Assembly: GCA_003671055.1 (NCBI GenBank) | Contig: QWPV01000012.1 | Coordinates: 1-50,366, forward strand | Source of the DNA: Planctomycetota bacterium | GTDB taxonomy: Bacteria > Planctomycetota > Phycisphaerae > Phycisphaerales > SM1A02 | Length of the DNA stretch: 50,366 nucleotides | Direction: 5' to 3' | Part shown: positions 17,572 through 26,593 of the stretch, piece after piece | Position numbering within the stretch: the first letter of the stretch is position 1 | Layout of the letters: every line of letters starts with the position of its first letter | Made by a program: the position numbers and the translations under genes | The notes under the pieces: generated by a model | Seen by the model: the letters and a program-made list of their open reading frames with translations, nothing else | Told to the model about the DNA's origin: nothing | Databases searched by the model: none

Positions 17572-18329
17572 CGCAAGTGCTTCGCATCTTCTCGCCCTGC
17601 ATCACGCTCGCTGTGGTGGTCTTGTTGTGGTGGGCGGGGAAAGTGCTCTTCGAGGTGCAGGATTTCGTGCTTCCGAGTCCGTGGAGCGTTGCGCAAGCGT
17701 TTCTCGTTGACCCGAAGCCGTTCATGATCGGATGCCTTGAAACAGGCTCGTGTGCCGCGATCGGATTTCTCCTCGCAGCGGTTTTCGGCATCCTCGCTGC
17801 GAGCATCTTCTCGCTCTCGCGGCGCGTGGAGCAAAGCGTCTACCCAATTGCGCTGTTGCTGCAAATGGTTCCACTCATTGCAATCGCGCCGTTGCTGGTG
17901 GTGTGGTTTGGATACGGGCGAGGCGCCATCGTCGCGAGTGCGGTGATTGTGTCGATCTTCCCAATCATCGCAAACACGCTCGCGGGCTTACGCGCCGCAG
18001 ATCCAAAGCTCGTCGAGTTGTTCACGCTGCTGCGCGCAGGACGTATTGCGGTGTGGTGGAAACTGTCTATTCCTAGCGCAGTTCCAAGCATGCTTACTGG
18101 ACTGCGCATCGCCGCGGGCCTCGCCACCATCGGCACAATTGCGGGCGAATTCATCGCTGGCTTCGCAGGCAACAACGCGCCCTTGGGCATTCTTGTGATG
18201 ACGGGATTGCGAAACTTCCAAACGGATCGCGTGTTCGTCGCAGTACTTCTCGCTGCGCTAGTGGGATTTGCTCTCTTCGCGCTCGTGAGCGTGTCGAGCT
18301 CCCTGCTGCTCAGGCGTTGGTGCAAATGA
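17568..18329 (+). CDS. ABC importer permease (BPD_transp_1, SsuC/ThiX type)
   Basis: The 253-residue inner-membrane permease has about six helices. LPSPWSVAQAF near residue 37 and the EAA-loop region GLRAADPKLVELFTLLRAGR near 140 are typical of the sulfonate/nitrate/thiamine-precursor permeases. SAVPSMLTGLRIAAGLATIGTIAGE follows the loop as expected. It starts at GTG 17568 inside the ATPase stop. A hairpin terminator begins one base after its stop codon. Confidence 0.9.
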   Translation: MTQVLRIFSPCITLAVVVLLWWAGKVLFEVQDFVLPSPWSVAQAFLVDPKPFMIGCLETGSCAAIGFLLAAVFGILAASIFSLSRRVEQSVYPIALLLQMVPLIAIAPLLVVWFGYGRGAIVASAVIVSIFPIIANTLAGLRAADPKLVELFTLLRAGRIAVWWKLSIPSAVPSMLTGLRIAAGLATIGTIAGEFIAGFAGNNAPLGILVMTGLRNFQTDRVFVAVLLAALVGFALFALVSVSSSLLLRRWCK

Positions 18330-18330
18330 A

Positions 18331-18358
18331 AGAGCCGCGGCGGGTGCGCCTCGGCTCT
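18331..18358. terminator. Bidirectional hairpin terminator
   Basis: Arms AGAGCCGCGGCG (18331-18342) and CGCCTCGGCTCT (18347-18358) pair with one mismatch around a GGTG loop. The T-rich side (TCTTTCATTT) follows the hairpin on the minus strand, so it best serves the OprB gene. It also lies just after the plus-strand permease stop and may terminate both converging transcripts. Confidence 0.7.
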
Positions 18359-18392
18359 CGTTGTACCTTCACTGCGAATTGCGCGATGGCGC

Positions 18393-19775
18393 TCAGAACG
18401 TCACTGTGCAACGCAACGTGAAGATCACATCGGTGTCGGCGCCCGAGTCGCCACTGGGATCGAACACGAACTGCATGTCCGGCTTCACATGGAACCACGG
18501 TGAGACTGCGACGTCGTAGTAGCACTCGACCATCGTTTCATTGGCGCCATCGCCAAGGCCTGCGTCATCCGCTAAGTCGACCCAACTCACATACACGCCC
18601 GCGCCATCAAGGTCGCGTCCGCTGAATGTTCCAACAAGTGATGCCCCCGCGCCGAATTGCTTTGGTGAAGCAGTCACGCTTGAGTCTGCGGCGCCGAATT
18701 GCCCTGCAATCCAGAGTCCGCGGCGGCACGACGACGCAGCACCAACACCCTCGGGTCGCCAGACGCGCGCTTCGGCGATTCCATAGATTCCGCCAGCACC
18801 TGATTGTTCGCCGCCCGCAAACGTCGCGAGATCCGAGGTAGTCCACCACGCGCCGAGCGCGATGCGGGCGCCACTGCATGGACCGAGGTCATCGACAACA
18901 TAGCCCGCTTCGCCAATCATGAACACGCCGTTGCCATCCCACATCGACGCTGGACCGAGTGATCCAGTCTGCACGCCTTCTGCGAGAGATCCGTCGTAGG
19001 CACCGAAGCCGAAGTACGTCTCCTTCGATGGATACACAAACGCGTTCATGCCGAACGCCGTATTGGGATAGCTTGGAAGAAGTGGAATCGTTGGCGTGAT
19101 CGCAGCAGAAAGATTGATGAAACCGCTGAGCGCGCCGAGGAAACCGAACTCAGTATTCGCATCGATCTTTCCAACCTTCAATCGCAACTTGTCTTGGACG
19201 AGCCATTGCTGATACCACACTTGCGAAATCTGCGTGACGCTGCCATTGATATCGATATTCGAAATCGGTTGGAACGCAGTGGGGACGCTGAATCCAGAGC
19301 CCGTGTCGGCGTATTGAAAGTCGAGAAAGAACGAGCCGCCCTTCAACTCGAAGAGCTTCTCGAAATCAAACGTCGTGTTGACATCAAGGAGGAATCGACC
19401 CGTGTTGACTTTTCCCGCGCTTCCGGAAAGGGCATTCGACCATTCACCTATGAAGAAACCCGCAACGCTCACGCCCTTGTCCGCAAGATCCGTGCGCGTA
19501 CCGTTCCAGTCGCCCGTCATGGTGTTCCATTCACCCCACGGCTTTTCGCCGAACCGCTCGCGCGTGCCTGCGGCATTGGGCTCTTCAGTTGGGCTTCGAA
19601 CTTCTTCACTCTGCTCGCGGCCATCTGGCTCGGTCCCAGGTGGATTGACTTCACCAGCAGCAGCCTGCGCATTTGCTTCGGGAACCGCAGCAAGCGTGAA
19701 GACGATCGCGGCGATGCACGGGAGCAGCCGGTGGGCAGAGAAGACGCTGATGTGTTGAACGGCCTGATGAGTCAT
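18393..19775 (-). CDS. OprB-family carbohydrate-selective porin
   Basis: The 460-residue product has a signal peptide (about residues 15-37, ending ANAQ) and a Pro/Glu-rich linker to about 75. The OprB barrel follows, starting MTGDWNGTRTDLADKGV, a hallmark of the family. Alternating aromatic/Gly strands fill the rest, and the last residues, RCTVTF, end in Phe as outer-membrane barrels do. OprB porins let sugars cross the outer membrane. AAGGA eight bases before the ATG supports the start. The gene stands alone between its terminator and a divergent repeat-bearing leader region. Confidence 0.88.
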   Translation of the reverse strand: MTHQAVQHISVFSAHRLLPCIAAIVFTLAAVPEANAQAAAGEVNPPGTEPDGREQSEEVRSPTEEPNAAGTRERFGEKPWGEWNTMTGDWNGTRTDLADKGVSVAGFFIGEWSNALSGSAGKVNTGRFLLDVNTTFDFEKLFELKGGSFFLDFQYADTGSGFSVPTAFQPISNIDINGSVTQISQVWYQQWLVQDKLRLKVGKIDANTEFGFLGALSGFINLSAAITPTIPLLPSYPNTAFGMNAFVYPSKETYFGFGAYDGSLAEGVQTGSLGPASMWDGNGVFMIGEAGYVVDDLGPCSGARIALGAWWTTSDLATFAGGEQSGAGGIYGIAEARVWRPEGVGAASSCRRGLWIAGQFGAADSSVTASPKQFGAGASLVGTFSGRDLDGAGVYVSWVDLADDAGLGDGANETMVECYYDVAVSPWFHVKPDMQFVFDPSGDSGADTDVIFTLRCTVTF

Positions 19776-19927
19776 GAGGTTTCCTTGACTTGTAACGCAG
19801 TCGCTTCAAGCGAAGCGAGAATCGGTACTGAACTGTCGGTGATTCACGCCGAGAAGCAAACATCGATGGAAGGTGGGATTCTGCCTTAAGCAGAATTCAA
19901 ACCATTATCACGCAACCTGGCCAACTT

Positions 19928-19963
19928 GGGACAGGCACAATTCGCAATCGGGGACAGGCACAA
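19928..19963. repeat. Two copies of GGGACAGGCACAA, 23 bases apart
   Basis: Exact 13-base copies lie at 19928-19940 and 19951-19963. From memory, GGGACAGGCAC-type words recur in many bacterial genomes as parts of REP-like repeats linked to RAYT transposases; that link is unverified here. No transposase is nearby, so this would be a decayed or non-autonomous copy. Confidence 0.55.
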
Positions 19964-20054
19964 ACCGATCGCCCGTACCAAGAACTGCCCATTGCACGGC
20001 TCTAGGGGCTATTCTCCCGCGGTTGAATGCTGATTCCCCGCAGTTGGCGCGTTT

Positions 20055-20093
20055 CCCCACTGCCTCGCCCCACTGCCTCACCCCACCACCTCA
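20055..20093 (+). repeat. Three 13-base tandem repeats before terC
   Basis: Units CCCCACTGCCTCG (20055-20067), CCCCACTGCCTCA (20068-20080) and the diverged CCCCACCACCTCA (20081-20093) sit directly upstream of the TTG start at 20104. The pattern occupies the place where a ribosome site is expected. Its copy number could change by slippage. Confidence 0.65.
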
Positions 20094-20103
20094 CAGGCCG
20101 CCC

Positions 20104-21156
20104 TTGAACGAAATCGTCTTTCCCCTCACCGACTATTGGTGGGTCATCGCCGCCTTTCTCGGCTTGATGACCTGCATTCTCGCCGTCGACGTCGTCATCT
20201 CCGCCCGAAGCAAAGCGGAGCCTTCCTTCCGCGTCTCCCTGCTTTGGACACTCGCGTGCGTGAGCATCGCCGTTGCGTGCGCCGTTGCGTTCTGGATATG
20301 GGCGCATCAGGAATTGACGTCGCACCCAGAACTTCTTGAGAGCACGCAGTGGTTCAAAGTTGCGCCTGCAGATGCTGCGCGCGAACTGTTCTTGCAATTC
20401 ACCGCCGCGTATGCCGTCGAGCTCTCGCTCTCGATCGACAACCTCTTCGTGTTCATCGTGCTCTTTCGCTACTTCGGCATCCCGCGCTCGTTGCAGCATC
20501 GCGTGCTCTTCTATGGAATCATGGGCGCGATTGTTTTTCGCGGCATCTTTATCGCGATCGGCACGGGGCTCGCGCAGTTCGAGTGGACGCTCGTTGTCAT
20601 GGGCGCGTTCCTCATTCTCACGGGCATCAAAGTGCTTCGCTCAAACACTGAAGGAGACGCGACACCGCATCCTGATCGCAACCTGCTTGTGAAAACGGTG
20701 AAGTCAGTCCTCCCCATCACCTCAGGCTTTCGCGGCGATCGCTTCTTCGTGCGCGAACTTGGCAAGCTTCACGCGACGCCGCTCTTGATCGCGCTCTGCG
20801 TTGTTGAAACCACTGACATCGTCTTCGCGGTCGATAGCGTTCCGGCGGTCCTCGGTATTTCACGCGAACCAATCGTCGCGTTCGCATCGAACATCCTTGC
20901 GATCCTCGGCCTTCGCGCGATGTTCTTCGTCGTCGCAGAAACGATGCAACGCTTCTACCTACTCAAGTATGGACTCGGCCTCGTGCTCATCTTCGTTGGC
21001 ATGAAGATGACGTTCCTCGGTCGCTTCTTTGAAAGCGGCCATTTTCCCGTTGTTCTTTCGCTCCTCGTGATCGCAGTGCTCATCGGCGGATGCCTCGTGC
21101 TTTCGATCCTCTTTCCGCAGAAGCCACTGCGCGAAACTTCGGACTCCTCCGCGTGA
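20104..21156 (+). CDS. terC: TerC-family integral membrane protein
   Basis: The 350-residue product has about nine transmembrane helices. The family's acidic motifs are present: ELSLSIDNLFVFIVLF near residue 105 and VVETTDIVFAVDSVPAVLGI near 240. TerC proteins are linked to tellurite resistance and, in better studied cases, to manganese export that protects secreted metalloproteins; this assignment is by family only. The start is TTG at 20104, the first codon giving a sensible N-terminus (NEIVFPLTDYWWV), although no clear ribosome site precedes it. Its stop overlaps the DedA start. Confidence 0.92.
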   Translation: MNEIVFPLTDYWWVIAAFLGLMTCILAVDVVISARSKAEPSFRVSLLWTLACVSIAVACAVAFWIWAHQELTSHPELLESTQWFKVAPADAARELFLQFTAAYAVELSLSIDNLFVFIVLFRYFGIPRSLQHRVLFYGIMGAIVFRGIFIAIGTGLAQFEWTLVVMGAFLILTGIKVLRSNTEGDATPHPDRNLLVKTVKSVLPITSGFRGDRFFVRELGKLHATPLLIALCVVETTDIVFAVDSVPAVLGISREPIVAFASNILAILGLRAMFFVVAETMQRFYLLKYGLGLVLIFVGMKMTFLGRFFESGHFPVVLSLLVIAVLIGGCLVLSILFPQKPLRETSDSSA

Positions 21157-21818
21157 GTGAAATCTTTGCGCAATTCCTCCGACTCTTCACGGATCTCGAC
21201 ACGCTCTTGCAAGAGTTCGTTCGCGATTACGGCGTCTGGACCTACGGCATTCTCTTCGCAATCGTCTTCTGCGAAACAGGCTTGGTGGTGCTTCCACTGC
21301 TGCCCGGCGACTCGCTGCTCTTTGGCATGGGCGCGCTCGCAGCGATCGGCGAACTCGATGTTCGCATCGTCGCGCTCATCATCTTCGTTGCAGCACTCGC
21401 TGGCGACAACCTCAACTATCGCATCGGTCGATCCATCGGCCCGCGCGCATTCAGCGGACAATTCCGCTGGCTCAAGCAAGCGCATCTTGAACGCACCCGA
21501 CTTTTCTTCGAGAAGCACGGCGCGAAAGCAATCATCCTCGCGCGCTTCGCACCGATCGTGCGCACCTTCGCGCCGTTTGTTGCTGGCGTTGGCGCGATGC
21601 CGTACTGGCGCTTTCTTCTCGCAAGTGTGATCGGCGCGATCCTGTGGGTCGGAATCTTCGTCGGCGCGGGATTCCTCTTCGGAAATCTTCCCTTCGTGAA
21701 GGCAAACTTCTCGAAGATCATCATGCTCATCGTCATTATCAGCGTGCTTCCGATTGTGTGGAGTTGGTGGTCCGCACGGCGCGCGAACGCGACGAAAGAA
21801 AGTAATCGACGCGCATGA
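21153..21818 (+). CDS. DedA-family membrane protein
   Basis: The 221-residue product begins at GTG 21153 in the terC stop. It has the DedA/SNARE-associated pattern: LPLLPGDSLLFGMG near residue 48, a re-entrant region, and RFAPIVRTFAPFVAGVGAM near 130, where the Arg residues and Pro-rich turn are conserved. Several DedA proteins act as flippases or proton-dependent transporters for undecaprenyl phosphate or phosphatidylethanolamine; which applies here is not visible. About five to six hydrophobic segments. Overlaps the next gene by 4 bases. Confidence 0.9.
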   Translation: MSEIFAQFLRLFTDLDTLLQEFVRDYGVWTYGILFAIVFCETGLVVLPLLPGDSLLFGMGALAAIGELDVRIVALIIFVAALAGDNLNYRIGRSIGPRAFSGQFRWLKQAHLERTRLFFEKHGAKAIILARFAPIVRTFAPFVAGVGAMPYWRFLLASVIGAILWVGIFVGAGFLFGNLPFVKANFSKIIMLIVIISVLPIVWSWWSARRANATKESNRRA

Positions 21819-22807
21819 TGCATGCATCACTTCTCATCGTCGGCCTCGCGCTCACGCAGACTGCTCCTCCGGCGAGTGTTGCGCCATCAGTGCCAACGCC
21901 GAAAAAACCTGGCGTCGTTGTCGAACGCGTGGAAAGCACCGTTGCAGGCATCGTTGCACAGGGCACAGAGATTCGTCGTCTCGCCGAAGGACAGCTCTTC
22001 ACTGAAGGTCCCGCGTGCGATGCTGCGGGGGTGCTCTATTGGACGGACATTCCGCGCAATGAACTCATGCGACTTGCACCCGATGGCAAGCCTGAAGTCG
22101 CGCTCGAAAAGACGGAAGGACTCAACGGGCTCGCCTTTGCGAGTGACGGGACGCTCTATGGCTGCGCGGGTGGCAGCGGGCGCATCGTGAAGATCGACCT
22201 CGCTGCGAAGTCAATGAGCACAGTGTGCGACGCGCGCCTCGATGACACGCCACTTGGTCGCGTGAACGATCTCTGTATCGCCAAAGACGGCACGATCTAT
22301 TTCACCGCGCCCATCATCGGACCCAAGAGTGAAACAACGCCGCCTGATGCGGTGCTTGCCGTTGCGTCCACGGGCGGCAAAGCGAAAGTCCTCGTCTCAG
22401 ATGTCCGCGCACCCAACGGCGTGCGACTCTCCAACGATGAGAAGACGCTCTATGTGCTTCCTTATCTCGATCGCAAGATGCGCGCGTATCCAGTTGAAAA
22501 TGCGATGACTCTCGGCGAAGGCCGCCTGTTCTACGAGATTCCCGCAGGCACGCGTGCACAAACTGCGGGCGATGGATTCTGCATCGACAGCGAAGGAACG
22601 CTCTACATCACGGTCCCAGCGCGCGCGAAGATCTTCATCCTCTCGAAGGATGGCATCGCGCTCGGCGACATTCGCTTCCCAGAGAATCCCTCTAATTGCT
22701 ACCTCGGGGGCGTCAACGGAAACACACTCTTCGTGACTGCGGTGCGCGGCGTGTACGCAGTGGATCTTGAACGACACACTGCGAAGACTCGCGTAGCCAA
22801 GCCGTAA
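21815..22807 (+). CDS. Secreted SMP-30/gluconolactonase-like beta-propeller
   Basis: The 330-residue product has a signal peptide (about residues 1-20) and a six-bladed SMP-30 propeller. Metal ligands are expected at FTEGPACDAAGVLYWTDI (Glu near residue 64), the Asn of GRVNDLCIAKDG and the Asp of AGDGFCIDSEGTLYI. Family members hydrolyse sugar lactones in a metal-dependent way; export suggests a periplasmic substrate. The gene overlaps dedA by 4 bases and ends 3 bases from the convergent DUF1501 gene. Confidence 0.87.
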   Translation: MMHASLLIVGLALTQTAPPASVAPSVPTPKKPGVVVERVESTVAGIVAQGTEIRRLAEGQLFTEGPACDAAGVLYWTDIPRNELMRLAPDGKPEVALEKTEGLNGLAFASDGTLYGCAGGSGRIVKIDLAAKSMSTVCDARLDDTPLGRVNDLCIAKDGTIYFTAPIIGPKSETTPPDAVLAVASTGGKAKVLVSDVRAPNGVRLSNDEKTLYVLPYLDRKMRAYPVENAMTLGEGRLFYEIPAGTRAQTAGDGFCIDSEGTLYITVPARAKIFILSKDGIALGDIRFPENPSNCYLGGVNGNTLFVTAVRGVYAVDLERHTAKTRVAKP

Positions 22808-22810
22808 TAC

Positions 22811-24271
22811 TTAAGCAATGATCTCTGTCACGACGCGACTTGGTTTCGTTACGCCTGTGAGTCGTTGATCGAGACCAGCGTGTCGGTATGTCAATCGCTC
22901 ATGATCGAAACCAAGCAGCGCGAGAATCGTTGCTTGAAGATCGCGCACTTCGACAACGCCCTCAGTCGCAAAGTAACCGAGTTCATCGGTGGCGCCGTGC
23001 ACAAGCCCCTTCTTCACGCCGCCGCCTGCCATCCACATACTGAAACAGTGCGGATGATGATCGCGACCGATGAACGCCTTCACGCCGTTGCGGTACTCCG
23101 CCATCGGCGTGCGACCAAACTCTCCACCCCAAATCACGAGCGTTTCATCGAGGAGACCGCGTCGTTTGAGATCGAGCACGAGCGCAGCACTAGGGCGATC
23201 CGTCTCTAAGCACTTCTTCGGAAGTTGATGCAAGAGATCGTCGCTCTCTCCAGTGCCGTGCGCGTCCCAACCCCAATCGAAAAGTTGCACGAATCGCGTG
23301 CCGCGCTCCACCAGTCGGCGCGCAAGCAAACAGTTGTTCGCAAAACTCGCTGCGCCTGGAGTTGCGCCGTAGAGCGCGAGTGTTTCAGGAGTCTCACTCG
23401 CAAGATCCGTTGCCTCGGGCACACTCATCTGCATGCGATACGCCATCTCGAACTGCTCGACGCGCGCGCGTGTATTGGCATCCGCGAAGGGCGAGAGCAT
23501 GTTGAGATCACGCATCGCATCCAGTGCTGCGCGACGCGAAGTGCGCGTGGTGCCTGAAGGGTCGTCGAGGTAGAGCACCGTCTCGCCGACGGTTCGACAC
23601 TGCACGCCTTGGAATTGACCTGGCAGAAATCCGCTTCCCCACACGCTCTTTCCCGCATCAGGCGTCTTATCACCTGACACCAGCACGACGAAACTCGGAA
23701 GCTGCGCGCGCGTGCTGCCAAGTCCATACGAGAGCCATGCGCCCATAGATGGATGGCCAAATCGCGCCTCGCCGGTGTGCATGAGTAACTGCGCGGGCGC
23801 GTGATTGAATTGATCTGTCTTCACACCTCGCAGCAGAGTGATCTCATCCGCAATGCTCGCAACACCTGGAATCAATTCCGAAAGTTCCATCCCACACTTG
23901 CCGTGCTTGTGAAACTTGAACGGACTCGCGAGCAGAGTCGGATGACCTTTGATGAACGCAAACTTCTCGCCCTTCAAGTACTCGTCCGGACACGCTTGGC
24001 CGTTGTATCGATCGAGTGCGGGCTTGAGATCGAAGAGATCATGTTGCGGTGGCGCGCCTGCGAGATGGATAAAGATCACCGACTTCGCGCGCGGCGCAAA
24101 GTGTAATTGCGGCTTCGCGTCTTCTGCGAGTCCACCACTCGCACTCGCACGCGTGGAGCCACCGAGCAATGCGGCCAGCGCAACGCCGCCGAGCGACACG
24201 CCGCTGTCACAAAGAAAGCGCCGCCGTGTTGCGGCTTCGAGTGCGAGAAGTTGTGCGTCGTGCGGGGTCAT
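22811..24271 (-). CDS. DUF1501 protein (sulfatase-fold, Tat-type signal)
   Basis: The 486-residue product opens with a Tat-like signal (TRRRFLCDSGVSLGGVALAA). The mature part is a DUF1501 domain of the alkaline-phosphatase/sulfatase clan: KSVIFIHLAGAPPQHDLFD, then QFNHAPAQLLMHTG, LFDWGWDAHG near 330 and VIWGGEFGRTPM near 385. RDHHPHCFSMWMAGGGVKKG near 405 is the C-terminal signature. Function is unproven, but these genes are abundant in planctomycetes, nearly always beside PSCyt1/DUF1549/DUF1553 genes, as here (9 bases apart). Confidence 0.92.
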   Translation of the reverse strand: MTPHDAQLLALEAATRRRFLCDSGVSLGGVALAALLGGSTRASASGGLAEDAKPQLHFAPRAKSVIFIHLAGAPPQHDLFDLKPALDRYNGQACPDEYLKGEKFAFIKGHPTLLASPFKFHKHGKCGMELSELIPGVASIADEITLLRGVKTDQFNHAPAQLLMHTGEARFGHPSMGAWLSYGLGSTRAQLPSFVVLVSGDKTPDAGKSVWGSGFLPGQFQGVQCRTVGETVLYLDDPSGTTRTSRRAALDAMRDLNMLSPFADANTRARVEQFEMAYRMQMSVPEATDLASETPETLALYGATPGAASFANNCLLARRLVERGTRFVQLFDWGWDAHGTGESDDLLHQLPKKCLETDRPSAALVLDLKRRGLLDETLVIWGGEFGRTPMAEYRNGVKAFIGRDHHPHCFSMWMAGGGVKKGLVHGATDELGYFATEGVVEVRDLQATILALLGFDHERLTYRHAGLDQRLTGVTKPSRVVTEIIA

Positions 24272-24280
24272 CGCGGGTCG

Positions 24281-26500
24281 TTACTTGGTCGTGAGAAACT
24301 CGTCGAGGTTGAGAAGAAGATTCGCGCCGCTTGCGAGTGCGGCGTACATGGTGAGGTCTGCATCGACCACGGGTGCGTTGGCATCCGCAAGGAATGCTGC
24401 GCGCGCGGCGTCATCGAGTGAGAAGCGCAGCGCTTCACTCTCGACAAACGCAGTGAAACGCGCAACTTCTTCTGCTGTGCCGTTGCGGACGAGCGCAGTC
24501 TGAAACATGTACTCAGTTTGCGCTTGCAACGATGTCGCGTGCTGCGCGAGCGCACGCCGTGCAAGGCCACGCGCAGCACCGAGCATCGCGGGGTCGTTCC
24601 ACAATGCGAGCACCGCAATCGGCGTGTTGGTTTCGATGCGGCGAACTGTGCAGGTCTCACGACTCGGCGCGTCAAGCGCAATCATCTGCGGATGCGGACT
24701 CGTGCGCTTCCAGTAGGTGTAGATCGAACGGCGCGTGGCGTCAGCGCCTTCGCTCATCTTCCAATCCGCGCCGTTGTAGACCGTCTGCCACACACCATTT
24801 GGCTGCATCGGCATGACCGGAGGTCCATGCATCGCGCGCGTGAGAATTCCACCGACCGCAAGACTCGTATCGCGCACCGTCTCCGCTTCAAGACGACGCT
24901 TCATCGCTCGCGAGAAGAATCGATTGTCAGGATCTTGCATGCTCGCGCTCGTTGATGGCAAACTCGACTGCCGATAGGTCGCGCTCAAGACGATTTCGCG
25001 CGTGAATGCTTTCATCGAGTAATCGAGTGACTGCAGTCGCGTGGCGAGATGATCGAGAAGGCCCGTGACTTCAGGATGCCGCGCGAAATCTTCGCTCGTC
25101 TCCACCACGCCGCGACCAAACAATGCTTCCCATTGCCGATTTGCTGCAACGCGCGCAGTCAGTGGGTTTGACGGATCGAAGAGCCAGCGCGCGAGCCCCA
25201 AACGATTGCGCGGCAACGACGCATCCATCGATGGAAGCATCGACGGCGTGTTCGCCGCAACGGCATCACTCGGCGCCGCGAGACTTCCGCGCAACAGAAG
25301 ATGCGTCTTTCGCGCTTGTGCTGCAGGCAATTCTTCCATAACAGGCACGCTGCTCTCGCCGAAAGCCGTGCTCGCGATTTTCAAAATCGGCGCGTCGTCA
25401 TCGCGATCTGCATCCGCGCTCTGATTGAAGAACGCAAGAAATTCGTAGTACTCACGATGCGAGTAAGGCTCGAAGGGATGACTATGACACTGCGCGCACT
25501 GGAACGTTGTGCCCATCCATGCTTGCCATGTTGTCGCCACACGATCCATCACAGCCGCCATGCGGAACTCTTCGTCGTCGGTGCCGCCCTCTGTATTCGT
25601 GAGCGTGTTGCGATGAAACGATGTCGCGATGCGATCGGACTCCGTTGCGCCGTCGAGCAAATCGCCTGCGAGAAGGCGAATGGAGAACTCGTCGTAGTGC
25701 ATGTCTGCATTGAGTGCGTCGATCACCCAATCGCGCCACAACCACACGGTGCGTCCCCCGTCCTTCTCATAGCCTTGCGTGTCGGCGTAGCGCGCAAGGT
25801 CAAGCCAGAGCCGCGCAAATCGTTCGCCGTAGTGCGGACTCGCGAGTAATCGATCTACCACGCGTTCGTAGGCGTCGTCTTTGGTATCGGCGAGAAACGC
25901 AGCGAGTTCTTCAGGTTCGGGCGGCAACCCTGTGAGATCAAGCGAGACGCGACGGAGCAACGACGCGCGCGACGCTTCAGCGGCTGGTTTGATGTTGCGT
26001 TGCTCCAACTCCGCGAGAACGAACGCGTCGAGTCCTTCGCGCACCCACGCCGCGTTACGAAGTTGCGGTTGCGCAGGGTCGGCAATTTCCTGCAGCGCCC
26101 ACGGCTTCTCCCACACTGCGCCCTCGTCAATCCATCGCGCGAGCAATGCACGATCATGTTGCGACAGCGCACTCGTGGATGGCGGCATCTGCTTGCTCGT
26201 GCCCACGAGATTGATCCGTCGGATCATTTCACTCGACGCTGCGTGCAGTGGCACCACCGCGATCGCGCCACTCTTGAGAGATTGCATCGCGCGCTCTCGG
26301 GTAATCAAGTTGAGCGTGCCGAGCTCTCGCACGCCGCCGTGGCAACGGAAGCAGTTCTCAGAGAGAATCGGAAGGACCTGCGAATCGAAATCGACGGCAG
26401 CCACGCGCGCGATCGGCACGGGTCCTGCAATGGACGTCGTACCGCGCAACAGCAGCGCAATCGAGATGAGCAGCGCAAAAAGCGCAGCGCCATGACGCAT
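24281..26500 (-). CDS. PSCyt1-DUF1549-DUF1553 cytochrome-like protein
   Basis: The 739-residue product has a signal peptide (about residues 1-25). A PSCyt1 domain includes the haem-type motif CFRCHG near residue 50. DUF1549 (about 150-360) includes RRVSLDLTGLPP, FARLWLDLARYADTQGYEKD and a second CxxCH (CAQCHSHPFEPYSHREYYEF). DUF1553 (about 430-700) includes NPLTARVAANRQWEALFGRG and RRLEAETVRD. The two CxxCH sites predict covalent haem c and a periplasmic redox role; no biochemical function is established as far as I know. Probably the first gene of a two-gene operon with DUF1501. Confidence 0.93.
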   Translation of the reverse strand: MRHGAALFALLISIALLLRGTTSIAGPVPIARVAAVDFDSQVLPILSENCFRCHGGVRELGTLNLITRERAMQSLKSGAIAVVPLHAASSEMIRRINLVGTSKQMPPSTSALSQHDRALLARWIDEGAVWEKPWALQEIADPAQPQLRNAAWVREGLDAFVLAELEQRNIKPAAEASRASLLRRVSLDLTGLPPEPEELAAFLADTKDDAYERVVDRLLASPHYGERFARLWLDLARYADTQGYEKDGGRTVWLWRDWVIDALNADMHYDEFSIRLLAGDLLDGATESDRIATSFHRNTLTNTEGGTDDEEFRMAAVMDRVATTWQAWMGTTFQCAQCHSHPFEPYSHREYYEFLAFFNQSADADRDDDAPILKIASTAFGESSVPVMEELPAAQARKTHLLLRGSLAAPSDAVAANTPSMLPSMDASLPRNRLGLARWLFDPSNPLTARVAANRQWEALFGRGVVETSEDFARHPEVTGLLDHLATRLQSLDYSMKAFTREIVLSATYRQSSLPSTSASMQDPDNRFFSRAMKRRLEAETVRDTSLAVGGILTRAMHGPPVMPMQPNGVWQTVYNGADWKMSEGADATRRSIYTYWKRTSPHPQMIALDAPSRETCTVRRIETNTPIAVLALWNDPAMLGAARGLARRALAQHATSLQAQTEYMFQTALVRNGTAEEVARFTAFVESEALRFSLDDAARAAFLADANAPVVDADLTMYAALASGANLLLNLDEFLTTK

Positions 26501-26539
26501 ACGTGAACTCTACTCCATGCGAAGCCTGTGGCAAAGAAA

Positions 26540-26567
26540 ACAGGCGCGGGTGAGGACCCGCGCCTGT
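26540..26567 (-). terminator. Intrinsic terminator of the metalloprotease gene
   Basis: A perfect 12-base stem (26540-26551 with 26556-26567) encloses a GAGG loop as read on the plus strand. On the minus strand the hairpin is followed by TTTTCTTT. It lies 26 bases after the metalloprotease stop and separates that gene from the downstream PSCyt1/DUF1501 pair. Confidence 0.88.
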
Positions 26568-26593
26568 GGAAAAATCAACCGAATGTTCGACGC

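Larger units (their letters stand above)
19776..20103. other. Divergent leader region with repeats, OprB and TerC
   Basis: This 328-base gap holds no gene I can support. It has an inverted repeat TCGCTT-C-AAGCGA near 19801-19813, two copies of GGGACAGGCACAA, and three 13-base pyrimidine-rich tandem units ending 10 bases before the TerC start. The TerC frame remains open through most of it, but the translation is not protein-like. Confidence 0.5.

Noticed and set aside
19873-20103. N-terminal extension of the TerC frame
   Set aside because: Low-complexity His/Pro/Thr translation across tandem repeats; the TerC domain begins at 20104.
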